Positions 36,607 to 49,113 of a stretch of DNA of 64,000 nt are shown here, in pieces. The notes beneath the pieces were generated by a model that had not been told where the DNA came from, did not search any database, and was given only the letters and a program-made list of their open reading frames with translations. The number at the start of each line of letters is the position of its first letter. Within the stretch, counting starts at the first letter, position 1. This DNA is from Loxodes magnus (Eukaryota; Ciliophora; Karyorelictea; Loxodida; Loxodidae), in the NCBI GenBank assembly GCA_946699065.1, contig CAMPDV010000044.1:992001-1056000 (forward strand), read 5' to 3'. The translations under genes were made by a program, and so were the position numbers.

Positions 36607-39600
36607 TCATAGGATATTATTATTCTTTTTAAACCATTCAGGAAGATTTTCCTAAAATTAATCCTTACTTTAATCTCATTGCTGTTAGAATCTTCATTAT
36701 ATCCGAACCATTTTATTCTGAAAGTGCCATCTTCGTTAATCTAAAGAAGTTCTTCAGGTACGAAAGACTGCGAAGTGTCACATGCTTAACGAAAAACTTT
36801 AATTAGATTCTCTTCATCTTGTTTTTTTCTAAATTAAAGCTTACAAACTATTTCTTTCCTGCATGCATCTAATAACGGCATGAAATGATGCAACATCCAC
36901 GTATTACTGTAATTTGAACTTGTTTTAGTATTTAGCAACAATTTCAAAGTTCTTTGCTAAAATAAGTAAATCTTGATTACTTAGATTATCGAAATTATAA
37001 TTCTGAAGATCTTAGTTAAAAATAGCCTCAAAGAATTTATCTATTTAGTCTATTTGCTCTATAATATCTCCTTTTTTCTTTAGTTGATTAGTTTATATTT
37101 TTAAAATTTATGATTTTTAGCTTTCTTAACTTTAATTATGGGATTTTTAACTGTTTAAGTTTTCAATTTAATTTTAAGATTCAGCTATTGATGGTTTAAA
37201 CTTCTTAGTAAGAGTTGGACTGGTTTCAAGTTAATTTTCTACCTTATTTTCCTATATCTTTTCTCTAGCTTTTTTGTTATTAATTAAACTATCTTGATGA
37301 CTGCTTGATTCATTAGTAATATTCACCTTACTTTATTGCTTAGATTCATGATTTTTTTAATTAAACTTTTCTTCGCTCTAATTTTTTTATTTCTTCTTTT
37401 CGCTATTTTTTGTTTTTCCCTATGTCTTCGCTGTTTATTTTAACTAATGTTACCTTATATTTTCAGTTTCCTTTTTGGGTTCAAACTTGAGTTCTTCAAC
37501 TTAGGAATTGGATATTTTAATAATTTAATTCTGATTATGTCGTGCTTGCAAAGTACCATTCTGTTCAATCTGTCCTTAAATTACTATTGGCAGACTTTGT
37601 CTTTAGTTACTTATTTCGATGTTTCAATTTTCTTTATATTAAGGAAAAATAATTTCATTTTAGCAACCTTATACCTTACTTTGCTATGAAGTTATGCTAT
37701 CTGATAAGCTTTAGATCTATTTTTAATTGTTAGCTTCTAAATTTAGTGATTAGTTTGTATTTTGCTTAGATGTTATTTAGCCTTTTTATAGGCCCGAAAC
37801 AGTATTTGGATTTTAATTAAATTAATTTTCCTTTTTATTATTTATTTGCTATACAAGAACTGATTCTAAGTTAATTGCTTGCGTTTCTGTTCTTTTTTTT
37901 TCTATTACCGTTTCTTATTGTATCTCTTGCTTCTATTTAGATTCTTATTTTTTTTAATTTTCATCGAATTTTTAGGCACATATTAAAAGCTATTTCTCTA
38001 GATTGGCTTCTAAGATTTATTTTTGTTGTTAATTATTAAATCCATCTTAGAATACTTATTGCTTAGTATTCATATCTTTTTATTATTTCTATTTCTAAGT
38101 ATTTATTTCTTACTATGACGTTTATTGTTTTTAATTTATCTCTTATTAAGACAATTATTATTGAAGCAAGTCTACTTTTAAAGACGGAATTTGCTTAATA
38201 TTTGCCTCTATTATTTGCTTTTATTCTTTATTATTCTATTTCTATGTTTCTAACATTTCTTAGTTTACTTCTGATTAAAACTGATTGCTTTCAAGGTTCT
38301 GTAATACTTAAGATTTTTGTGGTTCTTAATTTGCCTCTTATTATTTCTCCTACTGTGTAATTTTTGCTTCTTACTGAGGTATCTAAATTTCGAGATTTGT
38401 AGTTTATTAAGACTTTTGCTAGGGATTTTCTTATTGAGATTCTACTTATTAAAAATTTATGGGTAATTGAGCAAACTATTAAAGATTCAATATCTAATAT
38501 GATGCTTACTACTCAAGATTGACTTCTCCTTAGGGTTATTGCTGCTCAGAATTAATTTCTTATTTAAGTGACTAGTTCTCGGTGTTAAATATTTACTAAG
38601 ATGTTTCTTGCTCATTTGTAACTTATTATGGAGATTTCTACTGCCCTATATTTTTTTCTTGTGATGAAATCAATTATTCAAGGTTCTTTAATTAGCCAGA
38701 TGTTTCTTACTCAAAAGTAGCTACTTGTTGAGATTATTGCTACTCAATATTTATTTCCTGCTAATTTGATTAAAAATCAGGATTGAATGCTTACTAAGAT
38801 TTTTACAACTCTTATATCTCTACTTGTTCGGATTATTGTTTTCTAATATTTGTTTCCTAACTAGATATTTAATTATCGGGGTTAATTTATTACTAAAACG
38901 TTTATTACTCTAATGTTACTTCTTGCTAAGGCAACTATTGTTCTATTTTATTTTCTTGCAAGGGAATCTCTTATTCGATATTCATTGTCTATTAAGATGT
39001 TTCTTACTCAAATGTTGTTACTTATACAGACTACTGTTACTCATTATTTATTTCCTGCTAAAATGGCTATTATTCAAGATTCATTGCTTATTAAGTTGTT
39101 TGTTGATCTAACATATTTTATTGCTAAAGCTACTGTTCTCCAATGTTTGTTTCTTATTAAGGTATTGACTACTCAAGATTCATTTCTTCCTTAGATATTT
39201 CTTATTCAAATGTCTCTGTTCGTTATGATTACTGCTCTCCAATATTTGCTTCTTATTAAGCTATTTAATACTCAATATTCATTGGTTATTAACCAGTTTC
39301 TTACTCAAACTCTACTTCCTTTTAGGTGAATTGCTATTAAATATTTGTGGCTTATTAAGAAAGATTCTTCTAAAGGTTTAAAGCTTGCGAAGTTGTTTCT
39401 TATTCAAATGTAGATACTTATTGAGATTCTACTCATTAATTATTAATTTCTTATTGGGCTATTTCTTGTTAAAGAGCCAAAGCTTATAAAGATGTTTATT
39501 ACTCAAACGTAGTCTCATGTTCAGGTTACTATTGCTAAGTGTTTTTTTCTTATAAAGATATTTATTATTCAAGGTTAACTGTTTTTTAAGATGTTTCTTA

Positions 39601-41989
39601 TTAAGATATTGTTTCTTGTTAAAATTCCTCTTTTCCAGATCTTATTTCTTATTATAAAGTTATATTTTTATCTTGATTCTCTAGCTAAATCAATTTTTGC
39701 TAAGCGCTTTCTTCTTAATTAGATATAACATTTGCTTCTTATTATAATTCCTGCTGTTGAACATTCAGTTCTTATTAAGATATTTATTGATCAAGTACCA
39801 TTTATTGTTAAGATGCTTAAAACTCAGGCGTTATATCTTGCTATGAATTCACTATTTTAGCATTTTCTTCTTATAAAAGCATCTAATCCTTGACTCTATT
39901 CTCTTGTCACTGATCATGCATCTTTGTATTTATTTCTTATTGCAAATCCTACTTTTAGGTACTTATTTCTTAATAAGATTACTGGTATTCTGGAATTTAA
40001 TTTTAAGCAAAATTTGATTATGCTATACTCGTTTCTTATTAAGATATTTAAGGTTCTAAAATTGTTTCTGATGCAGAAGCTTTAAGTTCTATATTTATTT
40101 CTAATTAAAGATTTTAAGCTTCCGTGTTATTTTCTTAGATTATTGTTGCGCTATTTAAATTAATTTCTTATTAGTCCTGCTATTTTTCTTATATTATTTC
40201 TTATTATGTTTATTAATTTATTATTTTTTCCTGTTCTATTTTTTATGAAATCTAGATTCCTTCCTATTAATCGGACTCCTATTGATATGACTGTTAATTT
40301 TGATGTGTTTCTTGCTGATTTTTTTAAAATTCTGTTATTTTGTCAATTTAGAGATCTTAATTATCCTTACTTATTTCTTGTTAGCACATTAAATTTTTTT
40401 CTTGCTTAAAGTCTAATTAATCGATAACCATCTCTATTTATTACTTTTTTATTACTTCCTAAGAATTTGCTTATACCTCCAGAATCCTTTCTTATTTTTC
40501 TTCTTAACAGTTAAAATTTGCTTCTTATTGTTACTCTTTAAGTTCATTAATTGTTTCTTCTTGCACTATTTTTTCAATTGGATTATCTATCTGCATTTAT
40601 TATTCTTGCTCTATTTGCATTTTATCAGGTTGCTGTTGTTCATAATTATTAAGGGTATTATTATACTCTTGCTGTTGATCTATTTAATCTTAAACTAATT
40701 TAATCTATTATAACTAGTTATCTAAACTTCTTATTTATTCTTCTTTACTTTATTCTATGCACATCATTTATTCTTTTTGGCTTTGATCTAAATCCTTTTA
40801 TAACCCTTGATGAATTTCTACCTCTATCCCATTTAATTGGATTTTATCTTACTCAGGAAGCTTCAGCTAATTTTACATGAAATGATTCTCATTTATTTCT
40901 GATTATTATGGAATTTATTCAATAATCATATTTGAATCCATTTGATTCTTGGTAATTTATTACTCCAAATTTTATTATAATCAGTCTTTCTACTCTTCCT
41001 AAGTCTAACCAAGGTATTAATTTTAATCTTGACTAATTTAGTCCAAATTAGTATCTAACTTTTCAGCTATTTATGTAGAGCTATGATAAGGTAGCTATTA
41101 ATCTTATTCTACATTAGTAGTAGTTTATTCTTCTGTATTTTATTTTAAATTTTTAATCTGTTATTATACAACTTGCTCATAATTGCTTTGCTACTCTAAG
41201 GTATTTTACTCTATATCCATTTATTAAAATATCTCACTTTATTCTATGCTCGCTTTTTGGTCTATTGCATTTTGTTCTGTCATTTTAAACTCTTCAGTAT
41301 TATTTTACAGTTCTTGGGCTTACTCTTTAACATTAAAAATCTATTAATTCTCTTAATCTTCAGATTTATTCCCAAGGAAAGGTTTTACCTATTAAACATT
41401 TTATGCTTAAAGAAACATTGACTAGAACTTTTTTTGCTATTCGTAGGTGCTTCAATTCTTAAAAACTTCTTTAAATTTCAATTTTAATTCACTATCTTTC
41501 TATTGATTCATTTGAAGTAGCTTCTAATTTTGCTCTTCTACTACTTAAAATTCCGCTTATTCATTCTAAGAAAGCAGCATGCAACTCTGAACGAACTAAT
41601 TTTAGAACTTCTATTACTGTTATTCAATTTAATAGATTTCAGTTTATATTTCTTAAGCTTTGACCTATAGCTATTCCTTTTAATTTTAAAGGTGATCTGA
41701 ATATAATAAATTTACCTAATTGGAAAATAGCTGACCTAATGTCAATTTCTTGCTAAATATTAAAATCTGACTAGTTTGCTTAAGAGCTTTGCATTTTTAT
41801 TAAATAAAGAGTCTAACTTAAAATTTATTTCTTAATTATATCTCATTTAAACTTAAATCCTCCTATCCTATTTTTAACCAATACACTTTAAAAATGCTAA
41901 CTGCTTTATTTTAAATCATCTAAGTCTATCTAACTTCGTTTAAAGTCCTTCCTAATATATCTAATTTCACTTTCCACAATGTCTTCCTT
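36607..41989 (-). CDS. Giant Gln/Glu-rich protein with degenerate 12-aa repeats
   Basis: From ATG 41794 to TGA 36607-36609, removing GT...AG introns at 41697-41715 (19 nt), 36829-36844 (16 nt) and 36652-36668 (17 nt) gives 5,136 nt, exactly 1,712 codons. The same frame also reads convincingly upstream to ~41989 (KEDIVESEIRYIRKDF), without an ATG, so a further 5' exon is likely. The order is: N-terminal coiled coil rich in Gln; acidic/Gln region; at ~38.2-40.0 kb dozens of units near QQETNIEQQxxx, about 36 bp each; a Lys-rich linker; and a compact C-terminal domain (DLLILAKNFEIVAKYQNKF, VFRQACDTSQSFVPEELLQI, ENLPEWFKKNN). Most Gln codons in the repeats are TAA or TAG. The function is unknown. 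Low-complexity Gln repeats often form coiled coils or condensates. Confidence 0.85.
38200..40000 (-). repeat. 36-bp degenerate coding minisatellite
   Basis: Within the Gln-rich gene, imperfect ~36-bp units encode (T/I)SQQExNxEQQ. Runs alternate between 'xNIGEQQ' and 'xTFEQETSQQ' types, suggesting a higher-order unit of two. Limits are approximate because units decay at both ends. Confidence 0.75.
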
Positions 41990-44889
41990 TAGAAACTTAA
42001 ATTAAAAAATAGGAAAATGGTAGAATAGCAAAGCATTATTAGAAATTTAAGCAAAGGATAGAGTAGAAACAAATAAAGCAATAAGGTACAATAACAATTA
42101 GCTTTAATTGAAAATAGTCAGTTAAGATTTTAAAAGTTTAATTTAAATTTCTAACTGAAATCAGTTTTAACGAGCTTTCAAATAAGCTATAGGAGATATT
42201 GTTTAATTATCATTTTACCTCTTTAGTTTACTAGCTTTTAAATTTAGCTATACTTTTCAATATTTTTAGCTGCTAAATTTAATTTCAAAGCTGCTTGGCT
42301 TACTTCTTAATTTTAGTAAGGTTATCTTTGCCATTAAATTAATAAAAGAGATTCTTAGATAATCTATGAACTTTCTATTTTTTTGTGGTAGAAAATAAAA
42401 GCAAGATATTAAAATGGTAGAAGTGCTTTAGTTACGTTAAATCAATATTAACTAGCATGTAAAGCAAAATAAATCTACTTAAGCTAATTAAATGTAAGCT
42501 AATAAGTATCCAAAACACTGATTTGCATCAAATATCCAAAACTTAAAATCTTTATTTTTATCTTATTTTATTAATTATCCATATAAGTCAAATAATTAGT
42601 TAAAAGAATTGAAAAGTATAATCATACTTACATTGTAGAAATTAATATACTTGCTTGTAAATAATCAAGCATTTGATAGAGCAATAGTGATAGCTTTTAA
42701 TTAATAACTTAAATAATTAAAAAATTAAACATCTCCTTATGAAATCCAATTTAGTCAATTTATAATCTAAAGATATTAAAATTAATAATATAAGGAAAAA
42801 TAATTTATACTTGCCAGAATTGCTTAATCATGTGAATATACTTAGCGAGTGCTTTGTTTCATTCTTGCAATTTTAAAAATAATTTTCATGATTTAAACCT
42901 CTAGTAAGCATTAAAAATTAAGTTAAGAAATTTTAATTTAAAGCTTTCATTTAATAGAAGATAAATTAAAAATTAATAATGTCATAATTATAGCTATAAA
43001 AGGTATATGGAATCATGTATTATAATAAAAGGTAACAAACTATAATAACTTCTAGAATTATGCTCTGTTTTTACTAAGATTTATAAATTACCTTCAATCT
43101 AAATTTTCCCTAAAGAATAGCATTTATAAGAGAAAGTTAATAGCTAATTCTAATGATGTAGAATCTAATTTTAGAGATTTATTTTCTACTTTGATTATGT
43201 ACATTTAATTAAAGAGTTAAAGGCTAAATTCAATTATATAACTATTTATTTAATAAGAAAGGAATATGATCTCCAATATATAATTAATTAAGCATTTTAT
43301 ATCTTAAAGCTTACATAAATATCTTTAAATCAAAAATATTTAAAACTTTTGCCGTTGATTAAGAAAAAAATAAAGCATACTAAATAATACTTTTAATATA
43401 AGAAATTAATAATATAATCCTATAAAGCTAGCTATCTGATTGATAAATATTTATAGCATGTGCATACATCACTAAAATTATAAATCTAAATACTAATTCC
43501 CTTAGTAAGAGAATTATAAGGAAAATAAGAAATTGCTAATTGCTAGCTTCAAACATTGAGAACATTAAAAGATTTATATAACTTAAGCTAGTTAAAGTAG
43601 TTATAATGATATCATTATTTTAAATTTTACTATTTAATTCTTTCCTTTTTTTGTCGTTTCTTAAAGCTTAGTCAGTTCTATTTTTGAAATAATAAGAAAT
43701 ACTTGGAAAATAATTAAATAGAATGAATAAATATTAGTTAATTATGGAATTAGTTCTTTTTTAAGGAAACAATGACGAAGCAGAATTTATGGAATGAAAT
43801 ATAATTAACTTAAATTAATTAAACAAGTAATACAGCTTTTAGCATTCATCGAAAGATAATTCTTAGAATGCTTTATTAATCCTATGAACATTAAATAAAG
43901 CAAATATTAAAAGTAAACAAACATCTTTATGATAATTATGTTAAAAGATTACATTTCTATAGTAATTGAATGTCCACATTATATTAATTAATAAAGGGCT
44001 TCATTAAGTTTATTAATACTTTAGGATTTATTATTTCTTAAATAAGAGATAGATGTTTATAAATTCTTATTTTAATAAGCATAATGTGCAAATCAAATTA
44101 TAGTAGAATTATATAAGATTAAATGAAATAGATCCCTCCTTTTTAAATGAATTTAATAACTTATAAACAATAAATTATTGAAAAAATGGATATAAATTAT
44201 AAAATTTAAAATTAGATGCATAATTATTATATTTTAGCATAAGCAAAAGTCATTTATTTTAAGTTAAAGCATCATCAAATTATAAATGATTTAAAAAATT
44301 TAAAATTAAGCAAATTATAATTGAAAAATTAATTCCAATGTCTAAATTGATTAATTTAAGCTTAGTCATTACAATTAAAACAATTGCTTGAAGATTATTT
44401 TTCAAATAAAGATACAAGCACTAAGTTATTTTATCATATAATAGCAAATTTTTTAAATGATTTCTATTTATAAAATTTTAGGTTAAATTAAATTCTTTTT
44501 AATTAAAGTCGGAAGCTAACTTTAGATTATCTATTGAAAAGTTTAGTTTAATTAAAAATCAAAAGAAGAATTAATTTACCAAGTTTAAAACTTATCAGAG
44601 GATCTATAATCTCACTGTTATATAAATTATTAATTTCAACATGATATTTAAATACCATGCTGATGATTATTCTTTTAATGATACAATTTCAATCTAATTG
44701 TATATTTATTAAAGGAAAGCAATTTTATAACAAAAGCAGAAACTATTTTTACAGGAGATACCACAAAATGAATAGATAGAAGTTTAATTTGAATATTTAA
44801 GTTTTCTTTATCTATACAAATTATTAATTAGAATATCTCATATTTATATATTTCTATGGATTGCTAACAAGCTCATTTAAAATTCTTAA
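41990..44889. other. AT-rich intergenic
   Basis: The first bases may contain the missing 5' exon of the Gln-rich gene. Otherwise nothing recognisable. Confidence 0.4.
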
Positions 44890-47516
44890 TCAAGAAGAAA
44901 ATATAAAAAAGCTATTTTCTTTAATAAGTTTTCTCTTATAGAAGTTACCATTAATTATATCCACAGAATATGGCATAATATATGAGAAATAGTAAGAAAT
45001 AACTTTATTATTTTAGTTTATTAATGAAAAATAAGTTTTAAGATAAAGATTTAATTAAGCTTTAAGTATGATTCGCTATATTAATATCCTTTATTTGAAG
45101 TTATAATAAAAGAATTCTTTCTTTAGATATTTATGCATTAATTTTTCATATGCATTCTAAGACTTTGAATTAAAGAACTAGATTAAGAATGAAATAATCT
45201 GCTTAATTTTTATTATTTTATCCTGAAAAGCATAATATTAATAAAGAAGATTAAGGGTAACTAAATAGGATTGATTATCAACTGTTTAAAAATCAGGATT
45301 AAATTGTTTGTTTTTCAAATTCTTAAGAGTTACAGAGGAAATTTTTAATATCAAGTTGTTGATATTGATGAACTATTCACTATTTTGCTTGAAGACATTA
45401 CGTAATTAGCTAAGAGGATAAAGTTTATTCGAAATACCGTCATAATTATTCTGAATTAAAGCTTACACTTGCATAGTTAACGTAGCCATCTTCTAGCAAA
45501 TCACGACTTATTATTTTCAAGTCATTATCAGATCTTCCCTCCAGAATGAATTACTGAATTATTAGTCCTTAAATAATACTTCCAATTATCTTTAAATTTT
45601 CTAATTATAGATGGTCTTGTTCTCTAAGTATATTGAACTTTACAGGCTAACAACAAATTTTTGCTACTAACTATCTGGTCAAAATAAAGAAAATAATAAG
45701 TATTTTATTCTTTTACCTGCATAGAATCTTACTTCATAGAAATAAATTTGTTAGTTATCTTTTGACTTTCGAATGCTGTTAAGTAATTAATAGGAAATTA
45801 TTTGTTTTTAATTAATATGTTCTGTATGAAATACTGTAATGGTTAAGGAGAATTAGGAATTTCGGTTAGAATTTTGTTGAGGATTATTTTTAAAATATTA
45901 ATTAGCATTTTAACCTATTTTTTTAGCATAGATTGCTCGTTTTTCGAAAGATCATTTTAATCATAAAGCTCTATAATTGACTAGAATTTTGCATTTCAGT
46001 TTAGAATAATTGAACGTAAATCTTGCATAAGCACGTGTAGTGTTCATTTGAAAGCAATTTCAGAATGTACATCTATTGCTTCTTGTAGCTCTTCTTTTTA
46101 TAATTTGCATATTACTATCGAAAAATTCAGAGGAAATGAGAACCAAGCAAATTTAAACTATAATTTCGATAATTTATCAGTAACTAAATTTTCACTTTCA
46201 TCAGTTTTATTTTTATTGTAATCTTCAAATTCGCTTTGTATCTGTCGAAGCTTTTTGATTTATTCTACACTTAATGTGTTTTTTCTCAAACTATTTCTCT
46301 TATTTAGCAACATTTATGAATCTAAAAAAAAATTATTCTTTGCATTTTAATTTGTTAGATCTACAATATTCTGATATCAATCTTTATTTGAAATTTTCTC
46401 TGTGATTTTTAATTATTCCTCGTATGTTTAAGGAAGTGTATCTGTTGTTTTATACATAATATTAGACTTTCGATTTTCTTAGATTCTAGGTAAGCTGCTA
46501 TTTATCATCTCTGTTTCTCTCTCAAAAAAAGGAATTTTTTTTTTCATTTTAATTGGACTTTTAAATTATTTCTTTTCAAAAGTTCAAGGAGATTTTTCTG
46601 CTAAACTTTCATTTCCTTAAGTAATATTACGAGTAATTTAAAGTTTGGGAGGAATTTTTTATTTATATCCTTGCTTTATATTCTAGTTATTTTCCTTTAT
46701 CTAACCTTTCTCAGAAGTTTTCTAAGTTTTAATTTCTCAGTCTAGTCATAATTGATTTTTTTTAGTTTTATTTTATTAATATGTACTAGTTGCATCTTAT
46801 AAACGCTACTCTAGGTATAATATGGTATCTAGATTAGAAGATTTATCTTCATAAGGCTTTAGAAATTTTTCATACAATAGCTTTAAATTATCAACACTTA
46901 AAAATTAGTCAGTCTCTGTTTAATTATTATTCTTATTTTGCCTTTAATTTTTTCTCTTATTTTTATAAATAACTTTAGTCTGTGGGCTTTCAATTGATTA
47001 GTTTTCTTAAGAGTTGTTGGTGATACCAAGAAATTTACAAGAAGCATCTTCATAGCTTTTGTTAAGATTTTCAAAGAGAATTTAATTGGTAATTTTCCTC
47101 ATGTCATTTACTCTTTTATTTTTAAAGAGAATCTAGCTTTTATTAATTTTCTCTTATAATCTAGGAATAGAAGCTTTTTAGGTAGAATTTTTTATTTAAC
47201 TTTATTGATTATCTTTGGTATTTACGAAAAGCACCTTTTAAAATATTGAATTTTAAGACAAATTTTACTTATACTTTGTTGTTTTAAATTCTTCTTTCTT
47301 CACTGTTTTTATAATCTTGGCTAGATATTTTTTATTAGTATTCTTAATAATTTTCAAGCTACTTCTTTGAAGAAATTATGAATCAGTCACATTCAATTTC
47401 GTGTTTCCATTATTTTTAAGGCTTTCTAATTATTTTCAATCCTTCAGTTAGTTAATTTATTCTAGCTTAATCTTTTAAGGAGCTATGATAAATTAAGTAT
47501 TACTGATATCTTCCAT
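44890..47516 (-). CDS. Large protein with possible RasGAP-like domain
   Basis: The start is ATG 47516 after an A run. Introns at 45622-45643 (22 nt) and 45451-45466 (16 nt) give 2,589 nt, an exact 863 codons to the first in-frame TGA at 44890-44892. Residues 1-~400 are basic, low-complexity and Lys/Asn/Gln-rich. From ~430 the helical part reads LRQIQSEFEDYNKNKTDE, DVHSEIAFKWTLHVLMQDLR, PLQYFIQNILIKNKQFPINY, YYFLYFDQIVSSKNLLLA and LENLKIIGSIIQGLIIQ. The last two resemble RasGAP 'FLRFxxPAIVSP' and 'RGLKLxSKILQSIAN', but the invariant FLR is FLY here. This would be a degenerate or divergent GTPase-activating domain, and the assignment is tentative. The last ~150 residues lie in very AT-rich DNA, so the stop may be earlier. 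Alternative: an unrelated helical repeat protein. Confidence 0.65.
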
Positions 47517-48609
47517 TTTTTAAATTATTTAAGAGTAAATTTAGACTTAGTCTTTTGCTTTAATTTTTAAAATACAAAAATTTAATTAATGATGCATCAA
47601 TTGACTTCCTGAATATCTCACTTTTTTTAAGTACAAAATATAATAAAAATCCAGCAAAAGGCTACTATTCATATAGCTAAAGATAAATAGCCTTTTAAGC
47701 ATTTTTGATAATTTAAAATAAATACATTAATATAAGAAATTACTTAGCTTAATTTAAATTTAACTATTAAAACTATTTATCTTATATATTTTCGCCTAGG
47801 CCTATTAGTAACTACTTAAAATTATTTAATATACATTAATTATATAAGTTCTATCTTAAAAATGTAATATTTTAGGTTTTAAAGTTTTAGTAAATAAACT
47901 TAGTTTTAAAACTATTTTACTCATTTACACTAGTACTGATGTAATACTTGCATTTTTAGCTTTATTTTACTTAATTTGTTTATTATACGCTTGACTAGCT
48001 GTTGATCTGCTTTAAACTTTAATTATATTGTTTCAAGTATAAAATTATTTATTAGTAGCTTGAAGAAATAAGATAAGCAATAATTTAGTAATATCATCTC
48101 AAATGAACTAAAAGAGGCGATTATTTTTATACAAACAAAAGGCTCTTAAATTGTTATTATAAAATAGCTAAGCATACAGTAATATAATGAAGTCTATTTC
48201 TACATAAAGCAATAAAATTAAGATAGTTCTATTAATAATAAGCATTTTACTCTTCATTAAAACTAATTTATTCCTCTTCTATTCTTATTTCATCTTCCAC
48301 ACTTTATATGCCTTCATTTTACTTTTATTTCAGTCATTATAGATAAATTGAAACACTTAACAAAAAATAATTATCAGCTTCTAAAAAATAAGTGATTCAA
48401 AACGTGAACAAATAGTAGAATATACATTTTAATGGGAAAATACCAAAAGAGATTATAACTCTGAAAAATAACTGTAAATATGTCTTTAATCAATTTAAAT
48501 AGTCAGCATATGAAGCTATTGGTATTTTAAAATGATAATAGGAACTATTATTCCAATATTTAATATTGTGATTTATAAATTTTATTTAAATAGTCGTAAT
48601 AAATTAACA
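47517..48609. other. AT-rich intergenic
   Basis: A short acidic minus-strand stretch near 48240-48345 (SVEDEIRIEEEQISFNEEQ) reads like an exon, but I found no start or continuation. Confidence 0.4.
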
Positions 48610-49113
48610 ATGAAATGGTAGAAAGTTTTTTCAAATAAGTAAAGACAAAGAGAGGAGGATTAAAAGAGAGACTTAAATCCTGATTTTTTTGATTAAAGTC
48701 AAATTGAAGAAGTTGATACATAAAATAGTCTCATTTCAGGTACTTTAATTCCTAAATGAAGTCAAAATCCGTTATGTTACAAAAGTCCTACCAAGATCAA
48801 CAAATACTGGCATAATGACGAAGAATAAGATTAATTACATTAAAGTTTAGCAAAAGAAAAATTAACTGAAGAATACTGCGAAGAATTGCAAAGAGATAAT
48901 AGAATGAAAAATAATAGTTACTTCTTTTAAAGTAAAACAAAAACAAAAAATTCTGAAAAGATGGCTTGAATAGTGAAATATTCAGATGAGATATTCGTTT
49001 TCTTACTAATATCAGCTATATTTCTCAGCATGATTATAGAAAATTTATATTATAAAGGAATATTTTTATTTTAATTTATTTATCATAATAAACTTTTCTT
49101 ACTCAATAGATGA
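48610..49113 (+). CDS. Hypothetical 167-aa protein with a C-terminal membrane segment
   Basis: An intact frame runs from ATG 48610 to TGA 49111-49113. Residues 1-~115 are charged and soluble (MKWQKVFSNKQRQREEDQK, INKYWHNDEEQDQLHQSL, AKEKLTEEYCEELQRDN). A hydrophobic helix follows at ~125-145 (EIFVFLLISAIFLSMIIENL) and a short hydrophobic tail ends LLNR. Two Trp codons are TGA. The single helix near the C-terminus suggests a tail-anchored or type II membrane protein facing the cytosol. I do not recognise the family. Confidence 0.65.

Noticed and set aside
37447-40409. Several plus-strand frames of 60-93 codons
   Set aside because: They are antisense shadows of the Gln-rich repeat gene on the minus strand.
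48240-48345. Acidic minus-strand stretch resembling an exon
   Set aside because: No start, stop or splice partner could be found.
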